Positions 1 to 9,796 of a stretch of DNA of 64,000 bases are shown here, in pieces (the first letter of the stretch is position 1; each line of letters opens with the position of its first letter). Origin of the DNA: Periconia sp. R9002 (taxonomy: Eukaryota; Ascomycota; Dothideomycetes; Pleosporales; Periconiaceae); contig JAMAHW010000042.1 in NCBI GenBank assembly GCA_023627715.1, positions 62,001-126,000 on the forward strand. The letters are read 5' to 3'. The position numbers and the translations under genes are program-made. Under the pieces are notes generated by a model. The model was not told where the DNA came from. It ran no database searches and saw nothing but the letters and a program-made list of their open reading frames with translations.

Positions 1-2092
1 CAGGCTCGTCAACAAAGTCACACGCATGGCGGATTCAATGGATTGTCAGTCCATTCGAGGAATGAAGATTTTTTTGTTTAGGATTATTCTAGGAGCTACT
101 AGTATGAGGCTGCGCATCCTACGGTTTCCTAGGTTACATTACAATGTGACGTCAAAAGGAGTGATGAGGCTTTGAGAGACGAGCAGGGCATGTGGGATGG
201 CGATTCTCTGCTACTGGCCCGTCGGTGCCATGAACTGCCGACCTTTTCAGAGGAGGGCAGCGGATGCTGACTAACTAGCTTGCATTTTCTGGCTAGCATC
301 CACGTGGGTTAGCGTCCATAGGTAAGCAGAGCATGAGGTGCCTCGCGAACTCGACGGGACTGAGATTGCGGCATCAAAGTTACATGTTGAGAGAAATTGT
401 GTAGATGGAGGATTGGACATTGTTCTCGGCTGCTGGCCACACGGCATACGCTCCGCCTCGGCATAAACGAATGCAGCGGCTCCTAGCCAGTGGCCGCGTG
501 GGAGCGACTTATGGGGTGCATGGTGCCGCCCATTCAGCCAGTGGCAAACACTATGGGCATGTCTGTGCTGTTCTGCTGCCCAGCATTGAGTCGGTTCCAC
601 GAGGACATGTAACCGACGGGAGGGAGAGGACGACTAGGCGGTGCGGCTGTCCGGTTAGCAGAAGGGAGAGAAAGGGAATAGGATAGGTAGGTAGGAGAGA
701 AGAGAAGAGAGGGCCATTGACATGTGCTTCTTTCCCATGCCGGGCCGACATAGCGCGCAGGAGAGACAAGATGGCAGAACAGAACAGGCAGCTGGGAAGA
801 CGAAAAGAACAAGCCTCTGTCCAGGACAAGCGGGAAGTGGATAACTTGGCGGCGGATGATGTGCAGTCCCCTACTGTCAGGACAGCGTGTAGGAGACGAT
901 CGGGTCGGGGCAGGGAATCGACCAAAAGTGGGCAGCGTGAAATCGTCATCAAATGCGGTGCAACAGTCGTCTCGTTGGTCCGTATTGAGTGTTGCAGATG
1001 CTGTGGCCCCTTTCAGCCAGCCCGAAAAGGGTGTGTGTGTGGTTGGTGAGTTGCTTTTTTGCTTCTCATCATTTTCTTTCAGTGCTCTCGGGGACCCTGC
1101 AGGCAGCCAACGTGTGTGTGAAGGATTTCCCCGCAGTCGACCTGGCCAGCCATCTAGGTAGGTAAGGACTAACTCACATATAAGCACCAATAAAGTAACC
1201 ATGATGCCCTCGTCACTTGCCCATTCCTTTACGAATGCCTGCCCGCGCGTGGATCCAGAACGCTACGTGTGTATAAGACGAAAGTAAAGAGCGAGGCTCT
1301 TGTACACTCAGTCCGGCCCGCCGGGCCTCGTTCTGCGCCTAACCTCTTTCTAACCTGTCGCTGGTTCACGAGACCTCTACATTCTGCTCGCTCTCCGCCA
1401 ACGCACCCTTCATCCGTTCTGTCTCGACGACCCTGCATACAAAATAAAATAACGACTCCACAACGGCCCATAAGGCGTCTACTGGTCCCTCAATCATCGA
1501 AGAAAAAAGTCCCACATGGTCCGACGTGGTTCCATCCCTGTTCCTTCCCATAATTCCATTGACCAACGCAGCTTGCGCCCGCTGCTAGCCTTGCCTCAAG
1601 CTTGATTAACTCTACTACCGCTGCCTGAAAGTACAAACACAACACAATCGCCATCAATCCATCCGTATCCATCCTACAGATTACAATCGTGTTTGTGCCA
1701 TTGCATTCATCCATTCCATCCTTTTTCCAATTCTGTTTCGGCCTCGAGAAGGACGACCTCCAACTCGCCTCATTCTTCACCTCACTGTACATAAACAACC
1801 AACCCTCTAGTCCTCACGCGTCACACCACATCATTACTCACCAACCTCTTCTGTATTTCACTCCAACAAGCGCCCACTTCTTTATACGCTTCTCCGTCTC
1901 ATCGAAGTGACTACCGCCACCGTTGACGCCTTTGTTTTCATCCAACTCGTTCTCCTCTTCTCCTGCTTTTTCCATTTCGGGCGAGCTCGGCCAAACGTTC
2001 TGATAACCCAAATGCTGCAAGTCTGTCACCCCACTCCACCAGCTACCACCGTCCACCCAGGACTCGTGGCTGCGGGTACAAAACGGGGCGCC
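1..2092. other. Intergenic / long 5' leader of the cyclin gene
   Basis: No convincing gene. Open frames here are compositionally biased, overlap on both strands and resemble no family. The last 700 bases or so before 2093 are rich in C and T, with many CCATC and TCCATCC runs. That is typical of the promoter and untranslated leader of a filamentous-fungal gene, so this part probably belongs to the cyclin gene. A short TAGG tetranucleotide tract lies at about 683-694. Confidence 0.5.
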
Positions 2093-2974
2093 ATGAACAA
2101 GTCATCCGAGCCACCGTCGGCACCCAACCCTGCCGGCGATGCCGGCGTTCTGCCTGATTTTCACAGTTTGAACATCCAAGATGCACCTTCACCTCCGGCC
2201 GAGGACGAGATGGACGTCATGGCCATGCCTAGGGAAACGGCCATGAAGATCGTGATGCGTGCAGTGCTTTCCTTGGCCAACGCAGCCGGCGAGGTTCCCG
2301 CCACTCCACCCCTCTCACGGCCAGGAACACCAGGCGGCAAAGAGAACATGTTTGGGCATAGAGGTCATCGACGGGTAGCATCTCGGCCAGCCACACCGAT
2401 TCCTTCCGAAAGACAGCAAACGCAGAGAACGCAATTGGAGCAAGCAGAAGCTAGTCACGACGAGCCAACCATCACCCACGACATTGGAGCCGGCGCCGAG
2501 CCCGAGTCGGTACAACGGGCCAACATGGCTCGAAAGTTCTTTTCAAAAACCGTACCCAAGTTCAGCCTGGACGACTATCTCAATAGGATCCAGAAATACT
2601 GCCCGTTTTCTACAGGAGTGTGGCTGGCAGCTGGGTCCTACATTCTACGGCTGTGTCTACTTGATAAGAGCGTACCTCTTACGCACCGGACCATGCACCG
2701 ACTCATTCTGGCCTGCCTTACCGTCGCCATGAAGACGCTCGAGGATCATCGCTGGCCGCAGAAACGCATTGCGGCGGTGGGAGGGGTCGACGAAATGGCC
2801 CTCAGTCGGCTGGAAATCTGCGTCGAGTTTTTGCTGGCTTTTGATCTGCAAATCCGTACACCAGAGAAGATGAAGGATCTGACCGTGTCACTGCAAAAAG
2901 CAGGACAGGCAGCGACCATGAGCTCGAAGCTCCCAGCGTCCTTTGATTTAAAGTTACCGCTCAAGGTTCGATGA
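2093..2974 (+). CDS. PHO80-like cyclin (Pho85-type CDK partner)
   Basis: Likely cyclin of the PHO80/PCL family, which binds a Pho85-type cyclin-dependent kinase and directs it to substrates in phosphate and nutrient signalling. The product from the ATG at 2093 is 293 aa. Residues 1-150 are low-complexity, rich in Pro, Ser and Thr, with a Thr-Pro/Ser-Pro cluster at 71-104 that could be phosphorylated. Residues 157-255 form the cyclin box, beginning FSLDDYLNRI, with the helix pattern and the MHRLILACLTVAMK segment usual for this family. The frame stays open upstream to a GTG at 1907, with an earlier in-frame ATG at 2012; I chose 2093 because the 2012-2092 stretch has no conserved character. No intron is needed. 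The family call is strong; which PCL member it is cannot be told. Confidence 0.82.
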   Translation: MNKSSEPPSAPNPAGDAGVLPDFHSLNIQDAPSPPAEDEMDVMAMPRETAMKIVMRAVLSLANAAGEVPATPPLSRPGTPGGKENMFGHRGHRRVASRPATPIPSERQQTQRTQLEQAEASHDEPTITHDIGAGAEPESVQRANMARKFFSKTVPKFSLDDYLNRIQKYCPFSTGVWLAAGSYILRLCLLDKSVPLTHRTMHRLILACLTVAMKTLEDHRWPQKRIAAVGGVDEMALSRLEICVEFLLAFDLQIRTPEKMKDLTVSLQKAGQAATMSSKLPASFDLKLPLKVR

Positions 2975-3656
2975 GGATTTATGCCCCGGCTAGGGCTGTT
3001 AGCGTATTGTTTGTTTTTTCCTTTTTTTTCTTCCTCTCTCCACTACACGGTCTGTAACGGCATTTATGAATAGCACACGGTGTCGCTGGCGCGTTGAGCC
3101 AAGACATTACATGAGGATGTTTCATCGAGGGACGCAATTTTCTTCTTCATGTTGGGCGGCTTTTGTGGGACAGGTCCGCACGAGACCATTGAAAAGGAGT
3201 TGGTGGGATATTGCAATGATACCACTGAGTACATAGGGAGCACCGAATCCCAAATTTCTACTCGTCCAGCCTCAACCATCCATCCGCGTATCAATGTTTG
3301 TTGTTGTTGTTGTCGTACGTACACCTGGTAATGTAGAGAGTGCCAAGTGAAGTGGAACGCGGGTGCGGCGACCCGATGGGGCTAGCGCGGCTACCAGAGA
3401 GTGCTACCCCTGGCATAACCCGTCGTAAGCCTTGCAGCGCCACATGTTGAATTCACACTTGCTTTCCCACTACCGTACTATATCCCCATTCACTCCTTTG
3501 CCTGCACTGGTCCGCGACACTGGCACCGTCCAACAACGCCTATAGCCCAATAGCAACAGTTCCGCCCTCGTCGTCTCTGCGCTCCGTTTTCTTCCCGTCG
3601 CAAGCTCCACGCCCATCCAACGTCGCTCGCTACATTCCCACTACCCTCCCTTCGCG
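2975..3656. other. Intergenic, cyclin to KRE9
   Basis: Holds the cyclin 3' UTR, with a T-rich tract at about 3009-3030, and the KRE9 promoter. A short TTG trinucleotide run lies at about 3298-3312. The 100 bases before 3657 are C/T-rich, like other promoters in this window. No gene seen. Confidence 0.5.
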
Positions 3657-4553
3657 ATGCCTCGCATACTGGCCCCACTGGCCGTCTTCGTCGCCTTCGG
3701 CAGCGTGGCCAACGCCGGTATTCAGATCTCCAAGCCTGCCAGTGGCTTCACCGCCAAAGCTGGGACTTCCCTCGAGGTGGAATGGAAGGAGGGTGGCACC
3801 GGTCCTAGCTTGACAGACTTCAATTCATATTCAATCGACCTGTGTTCTGGTTCCAATGATGCGCCTGTAGGTTTCCTAGATGCAGAAGAGCATGGTTTTA
3901 CGCAAGCAAAGTCATACTGACTGACGACAATAGCTCTGCACGTTGGGAACGATTGCAACGGGCAAAGAACTCACTACCACTACCCATGCCGAGGGATTGG
4001 TGCCAGCAACTAAGGGCGAAGACAAACCCGCAAATGCCTACTTCGTCCGCATGACCGCCCTCACTGCTACCGGTAGCAAGTACACTACCTACTCAAGCCG
4101 CTTCTCCTATTCGGGCATGACAGGTACATTCCCGGCCGACATCAAGGCGGCCCTCGTGAATTTCAAAGACACCACCACCAGCGGTCCCGCTACAACGGAC
4201 GACACGCCCAAGAAGCCCGCCGAGGCCGGCGATTTCGCTGTAGAATATACAATGCAGACGGGTCCGACGCGTTATGCCCCGATGCAGCCTATACCTGGCA
4301 CAAAGATCACGAAGAAGTCGGCCGCGCCCCTTTTCCCAACGAGCGGCTTCACCATTGCAAAATCTCATCTGCCGGTTCCCACCATTGTCACCACCGTCAC
4401 ACAGAGTCAAACACATTCAGTTTCGAGTGGAGTCAACCAGGTATGTGGCCTAGAGATGAATGCGTGATTTTCGTACTGACTATCGCCCAGGAACCAGCTG
4501 CTACCCACGCAACGGACGACATGGCGAAATTCCTTGCAAGATGGAAAGATTAG
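3657..4553 (+). CDS. KRE9: KRE9/KNH1-family cell-wall biogenesis protein
   Basis: Secretory protein of the Kre9/Knh1 family, required in yeast for beta-1,6-glucan assembly. Exons are 3657-3866, 3934-4440 and 4491-4553, with introns of 67 nt (donor GTAGGT, branch ACTGAC) and 50 nt (donor GTATGT, branch ACTGAC). The protein is 259 aa. A signal peptide covers about residues 1-20, ending VANAG. An Ig-like N-terminal region carries an ISKPASG start and a single DLCSGS segment. The C-terminal half has the family's VEYTMQTGPTRYAPMQP block. There is no GPI signal; the C-terminus ends in a short charged tail. The splice junctions restore one frame and keep the family pattern across both. It could be KNH1 rather than KRE9; most filamentous fungi have one such gene. 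Confidence 0.85.
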
Positions 4554-5084
4554 ACATCGTTATTTGCGCTCTCCTCATGGTTCGGAGCTACAAGGCGTTC
4601 AGGTAGGTAGGTGCATCAGGCGTGCATTGCTTTACATTTCGATTTTATCTGTAGAAGAGGGAATCTCCGGCGAGAAGGTTTGAGTATTGCAGCAGTAATG
4701 AGTCAAATACATGGGAATATGAGGAATGGTCTGTACACTGGAGCAGTGCAATTCAAGAAGTATCTTGTCAACAACGGTACCATACATAATGACAGTGCTG
4801 GACACTATTATCTAGATCGATATGATAGACTAAACTTCATCACGCTCAGACCTTCCCTTTCGGGCTTCATCCGCGGTGTATCAAATTGCCCCGCGCCTAC
4901 CCGAGACTCAACCCCACCATCAACACGTCCGCTCAATCTCACAAAGCAATTAGATAACAACGCGACGGACACCCACAACAGGTTTCCTAATCTTCTGACA
5001 TTCCCTGTCTTCTTCTTTCCAAACCAAGGATTTCGCTTCCCAGGGGCATTAGAGAACCGTTAACAGAATAAGATAAGGGACACC
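4554..5084. other. Intergenic, KRE9 to aminopeptidase
   Basis: Contains the KRE9 3' end, a TAGG tract at about 4600-4610 and the promoter of the next gene. An open frame at 4611-5063 has no family resemblance, and I regard it as noise. Confidence 0.5.
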
Positions 5085-6476
5085 ATGGGTACAGCAGAGA
5101 ACTACGACGAGGTTCTGAAGGGCAAATACCCGGCGAAGGTGCACGCAAAGAAGGTGGCAGACTGGATCATCGCGAACGGGGGAGACGAAAAGGGAACCAT
5201 CTACTTAGAAGCACAAAAGAGTCGGTTGATCGAGGACAACGATGGAGAAGCCCCCTTCAGACAACGTCGATACTTTTACTACCTCAGCGGATGCAACCTC
5301 GCGGATTCGTACCTAACCTACAACATCCCCACCGAAACCCTAACGCTCTTCATCCCTCCCATCGAGCCCGACGAAGTCATCTGGTCCGGCCTCCCCATGT
5401 CCCCCTCAGAAGCAAAGGAAAAATACGACGTCGACGCCGTCCACACGACCAGCGAGCTCAACGCCCACCTCGCGTCCCCAGACACGTCCTCCCAAACCAC
5501 CGTCTTCGCCATCCCCGACCAAGTCTCGGACAGCACCACCTTCCTCTCCTTCAAAACCACAAACTTCGACCTCCTCAAGCGCGCCATCGAAGTCAGCCGC
5601 GTGGTAAAAACCGACTACGAAATCGCCCTGATCCGCAAAGCCAACGCCATCTCGACCATCGCCCACATCAACGTCATGAAAGCCGCGTCCACAGCAACCA
5701 GCGAATCCCAACTCGAAGCCATCTTCCTCAAATCCTGCATCGAGCGCGACGCCAAAAACCAAGCCTACCACTCCATCGTCGCGGCGGGCGAAAACGGCGC
5801 GACGCTCCACTACGTCAAAAACAACGCGCCCATCACCGACCAAAACATCCTCCTCCTCGACGCCGGCTGCGAAGTCGACAACTACGCCTCCGACATCACC
5901 CGCACGTTCCCCCTCCGCGGCACCTTCTCCCCCGAAAGCAAAGCCATCTACGACATCGTCCTCGACATGCAAAAACAATCCATCGCCGCCATCCGCGCGG
6001 GAGCCCTCTGGGACACGATCCACGAACTCGCGCACAAAATCGCAATCGCGGGCCTCCTGCACCTCGGCATCCTGCGCAACGGGTCCCCCGACGAAATCTT
6101 CGCCGCCCGCACCAGCGTCGCCTTCTTCCCCCACGGCCTCGGGCACTACCTCGGCATGGACACGCACGATACCGGCGGGAACCCAAACTACGCTGACACC
6201 GATTCCATGTTTCGATACCTCCGCGTGCGCGGGACGCTTCCTGCCGGAAGCGTCGTTACGGTCGAGCCTGGGATTTACTTTTGCAGGTTTATTATTGAGC
6301 CGTACTTGAAGGATGAGGCGCAGGCGAAGTTTATTGATGAGGAGGTGTTGGAGAGGTATTGGAGCGTGGGTGGGGTGAGGATTGAGGATAATGTGTTGGT
6401 TACGGAAGGTGGGTGCGAGAATTTGACGGGGACGCCTAAGGAGGTTGAGGATGTGGTTGCGCTTGTTAAGGGGTGA
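5085..6476 (+). CDS. Xaa-Pro aminopeptidase (PEPP-type, M24B)
   Basis: Intronless 463-aa cytosolic metallopeptidase that removes N-terminal residues preceding proline. An N-terminal aminopeptidase-P domain (about 1-170) precedes the pita-bread catalytic domain. The five metal ligands of family M24 are all visible: D259 and D270 in LDAGCEVDNYASD, H354 in HGLGHYLG, E394 in VEPGIYF and E434 in VRIEDN. There is no signal peptide. The length fits the fungal PEPP (pepP-like) group; a prolidase acting on dipeptides is the alternative. Base use is odd: from about 5300 to 6230 nearly every codon ends in C and the strand is C-rich, then from about 6250 to the stop it becomes rich in G and T. Confidence 0.92.
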   Translation: MGTAENYDEVLKGKYPAKVHAKKVADWIIANGGDEKGTIYLEAQKSRLIEDNDGEAPFRQRRYFYYLSGCNLADSYLTYNIPTETLTLFIPPIEPDEVIWSGLPMSPSEAKEKYDVDAVHTTSELNAHLASPDTSSQTTVFAIPDQVSDSTTFLSFKTTNFDLLKRAIEVSRVVKTDYEIALIRKANAISTIAHINVMKAASTATSESQLEAIFLKSCIERDAKNQAYHSIVAAGENGATLHYVKNNAPITDQNILLLDAGCEVDNYASDITRTFPLRGTFSPESKAIYDIVLDMQKQSIAAIRAGALWDTIHELAHKIAIAGLLHLGILRNGSPDEIFAARTSVAFFPHGLGHYLGMDTHDTGGNPNYADTDSMFRYLRVRGTLPAGSVVTVEPGIYFCRFIIEPYLKDEAQAKFIDEEVLERYWSVGGVRIEDNVLVTEGGCENLTGTPKEVEDVVALVKG

Positions 6477-7444
6477 GGTGTAGGTGGGGATATTTGGGAT
6501 GGAAAGGGGTTGTTTGGATCTTGCAAGTTTGAACGGGAGAGGCGTTGGTTGACGGTCGTGGAAAGGGGAAGAGAAAAGAGGGAAGAACTGGAATGTGATA
6601 TAATTATCCCATGGTACTCGTCGAGATCTTACCCCCCTTTTGAGGATGCAACGTTTTGGTAGACATGGCGGTTCTGCCAGAATATAAGCTATCAGTATTT
6701 TTTTTTTCCTTTCTTAAAGGAAAGTTCAATGAATAAAAAGGACTTGTCTTTCAAGAAAGTCAAACATTTTCACACCAAGGCCAGACGGTGTACACTCGTC
6801 ACATTATTCCACATTACTTTTTTACTTATATTGCCATGGAGCCAAAAGATCAGTCCTGGTCACATAGAGTCATCACGTCACAGTCAATGTTCATTCGATC
6901 GTAAAATGCAAATGCTTAGGAAGTAAGGGAATCTCTTTTCTTTTTTTCACAGCTCCTAAAGCTGAAAGTACTATCTGTCTGTCTATGCGCTAGTGAGCAA
7001 GGAGATTATGAAGGAAATATCGCTAATCATGCATGCGACCCCCATTTTTGGATTCGTGGCGAAAAGATGACAAGCTAGCGGTCAAACATTTTTTGCGACA
7101 TAGATCTGAGCTTTTGGGGTGTAAAAGAGAAAAGACAGAGGAATATCACGTTAACACTTTCGACCCATCATCTTCGCACTCCGTGAGTGGAAGGGAGGAA
7201 GAGACGGCGGTGACAGAGGTGACTTGGAAGATTTCTTGTCGGTTTTGCGTCAGAGAGGATGTGCTGCGCAAAGTAGATGGACCATCAGACGCTTCTGATT
7301 GGATAAATGAGTGTGTAGTTTTCAGTTCGTTCGTTAGACAAGAAGACAAAGAAAAGCAGGGGGTTATCACGTTACCATGCTTGTGACATAGCATGGCAGA
7401 GGTGACTATAAATGATGAGTGGCGACTTCAAGGGGAAAAGTCAA
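6477..7444. other. Intergenic between convergent genes
   Basis: Lies between the convergent 3' ends of the aminopeptidase and cystathionine beta-lyase genes. It is AT-richer than the neighbouring coding DNA and has a T tract at about 6698-6708. An open frame at 7033-7386 and its antisense partner show no family resemblance. Confidence 0.45.
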
Positions 7445-8949
7445 CTATTGGGCGGTCTCTTCGCTGCTGGTGGCAGGTGCGTCGCTTGAGCTTCCGGCGG
7501 AAGTGTTCTCAAGGGCGCTGAAGCCGTTGGGTGTGATGTTCACGGCACCGGCTTGGACGAGCTGGAGGTTGTCAGCGTTGCGCGCTCAGTAATTTGCATT
7601 GACACAGCTTGTCAATCAGCATGTGGCAAAACTTACAGCACGACTCAGGTCATCGATCAAGTCCTCCGGATCCTCAATGCCAACACACAATCGGATGATG
7701 TCCTCGGGCATCTTCCTTTCTGCTCTCGTCTTCGCGTCGATGCTAGCATGGCTCATGCGGCAGGGCATGCTGATCAAGCTGTTGACGCATCCGAAGCTCA
7801 CACTAATGGCCCAAAGTTTTGCACTCTCGACAATCCTTTCCGAGACCAGTACATCACCAGTTTCAAAAGAAAGCACAGCGCCAGCGCCACGTGCCATACT
7901 CCAATGCAGATCGTACTGCGGGTGCGACTTCAAACCGGGGAAGCGCACTTTGAAGCCATGGGATTCTAGGAATTCGGCAATGCGTTGGGCATTTGCTTGT
8001 TGTTTTTCCATACGTACACCAAGAGTCTTGATGCCACGAAGTAGAAGCCAGGAGTCGAAGGGTGACAGCCCACACCCTGAGGCGTTGATGGTGAAATAAA
8101 GCTTCTCGCCCAATGCGGGGTCGTTAATGGCGATAACACCAGCCATCAGATCGTGGTGACCAGAAAGGTACTTTGTCCCTGATTCGTAAACGATATCGGC
8201 GCCGAGATCAAGGGGATTTAGAAGCATTGGCGATAGCATAGTGTTATCGACTGCCACAACTGCGGCGGGGTTTGATGCGTGAACAATCGAAGCAATGGAG
8301 GGAATATCCACCACCTTGATGAGTGGGTTGGTGGGGGTTTCCAGGAGGACCATGGCTGTCTTGTTGCTGACTACTGCGCGCACGCTCTCAGGAGTGGTGG
8401 TGTCTACATGGTGAACTACAATGCCGCCGTGTGTGGAAAGGTATTTGAGCAGTCTGTGTGTTCCACCGTACAGATCATCTCCAGTGATAACCTCGTCACC
8501 TGGCCGTAGGAGGCGGGTAATGACATCCAAGGCACCCATGCCCGATGAGACAACCAGGGCACGGTTTGCATTCATAATCTTTGCAAGATGGCGCTCAAGA
8601 TGGGTGCGGGTAGGGTTTCCGGAACGTGTGTAGTCGTATTCGCCTCCGCCGCCCGTTGCTGATTCTTGCTTGAATGTTGCAGACTGTACCCATCATCAGC
8701 CTTGGATCGAAGTCAGCGTTTGAGAAAGCAAGTGTTTACCTGGTATATGGGGACAGAGCTGGCATTGTACTGGTCGGTACCCTCGGTGTAGACCAGCTCT
8801 GTCATGAGAGCGTACTTGCGGCCATTGCGTGGCGTGCTTGGGGCGGGTGAAGGTGGAAGATCGTGACCATCGATGTCGTGAGTAGTGACAACTTTCCCAA
8901 CAGCGCTGGCCTTGCTCTTGGAGGGATCTGGCTGAGGAGAGTCCGACAT
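7445..8949 (-). CDS. Cystathionine beta-lyase (PLP-dependent, Cys/Met metabolism)
   Basis: Cleaves cystathionine to homocysteine, pyruvate and ammonia in methionine synthesis. Exons on the minus strand are 8949-8740, 8683-7637 and 7561-7445. The introns are 56 nt (donor GTAAAC) and 75 nt (donor GTAAGT). The protein is 457 aa. The first 40 residues are Ser/Pro-rich, followed by the conserved start at VPIYQ/SATFKQES across the first splice. The catalytic core has SSGMGALD near the cofactor site, the aspartate of VAVDNTML and the PLP lysine in SGTKYLSGHHDLMAG. That form is typical of beta-lyase rather than gamma-lyase. The last exon restores the family ending DLSRALVQAGAV, followed by a Ser/Thr-rich tail. 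It is equivalent to yeast STR3 or Neurospora met-2. Distinguishing beta-lyase from gamma-lyase by motif alone carries some risk. Confidence 0.88.
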
Positions 8950-9796
8950 GACTGTGTGACTATCGTGTGCGTAGACTCAGCTCTCGGTTTTTTCTTTATG
9001 AAGAGATGAGAAACGGCTGATGACGTAGCTGAAGGTGTGGCTCGTCAATTGCTCAAGGCGAGGGCTGAAAGGGAAGACAATTGAGAAACCCGCCGTCAAG
9101 AAGGTCGGGAATTGAGGATAGACGGGGCGAAGAGAGGGGGGGTGAGAGAGGAAACGGAGGACTAGAGTCGGTACTTGTTAGTTTCATTAAAAGATCAATG
9201 GCATCGAGTCACCAGCTGGTTGACCGCTACCAATTCGCGCGATTGCACCATCGGGCAGCCCGCACATTGGTTCGGCTATCGACTTCTCCGAGTTCGGCCC
9301 GCTCGCTCTCCATTACCCCAGACACGTCAATCGAACCTCTACCAACGTAACCCACTCCACGACATCCATGGAATACTAAAGCACCAAGGCCAATGTTCAA
9401 TTTACTAATATCGTGATACCACTTTTGATTGACTGACTACAAGAAAGCTCACCAAGTATGTATATCAAAGTGCTTAGGTACCATGCCCATCCACTGCCGT
9501 AGGAATGAAGAAAAGCAAAGAATAAAAATAGAAAAAAAATACTAGAAGCAAGGTAGCGGATGAAGAGGAACCAGGAACCATGTCTGGAATAAAAATGACA
9601 GAGAGCAATCAATAAAAACCCAGTATGCACAAACGCCTCTGCTTGCTGCCCATATTGCCCAAACCCCCCAACTGCCGTGCCCGTGCTAAATTAAACGTCA
9701 AAGTGGAACAAATACATCTTGGAAGTAGCCAAAATAACAGGCAAATCACAGCGGTAACCCCTAGGTACCCAACGCATATATGGCCGGGGAACCTTC
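8950..9796. other. Intergenic, beta-lyase promoter and WD-gene 3' region
   Basis: Upstream of the beta-lyase ATG (8949) and downstream of the stop of the next minus-strand gene. A TGACGTAG motif lies at about 9020 and A-rich runs at about 9520-9540. No gene seen. Confidence 0.45.

Noticed and set aside
534..1202. 222-codon minus-strand open frame
   Set aside because: No family resemblance, overlapped by open frames on both strands, and a composition matching pyrimidine-rich leader DNA.
5406..6167. 253-codon open frame antisense to the aminopeptidase, and a 301-codon frame in another phase
   Set aside because: Shadows caused by the C-ending codon bias of the real gene; products are low-complexity (Asp/Gly/Val or Arg/Pro/His).
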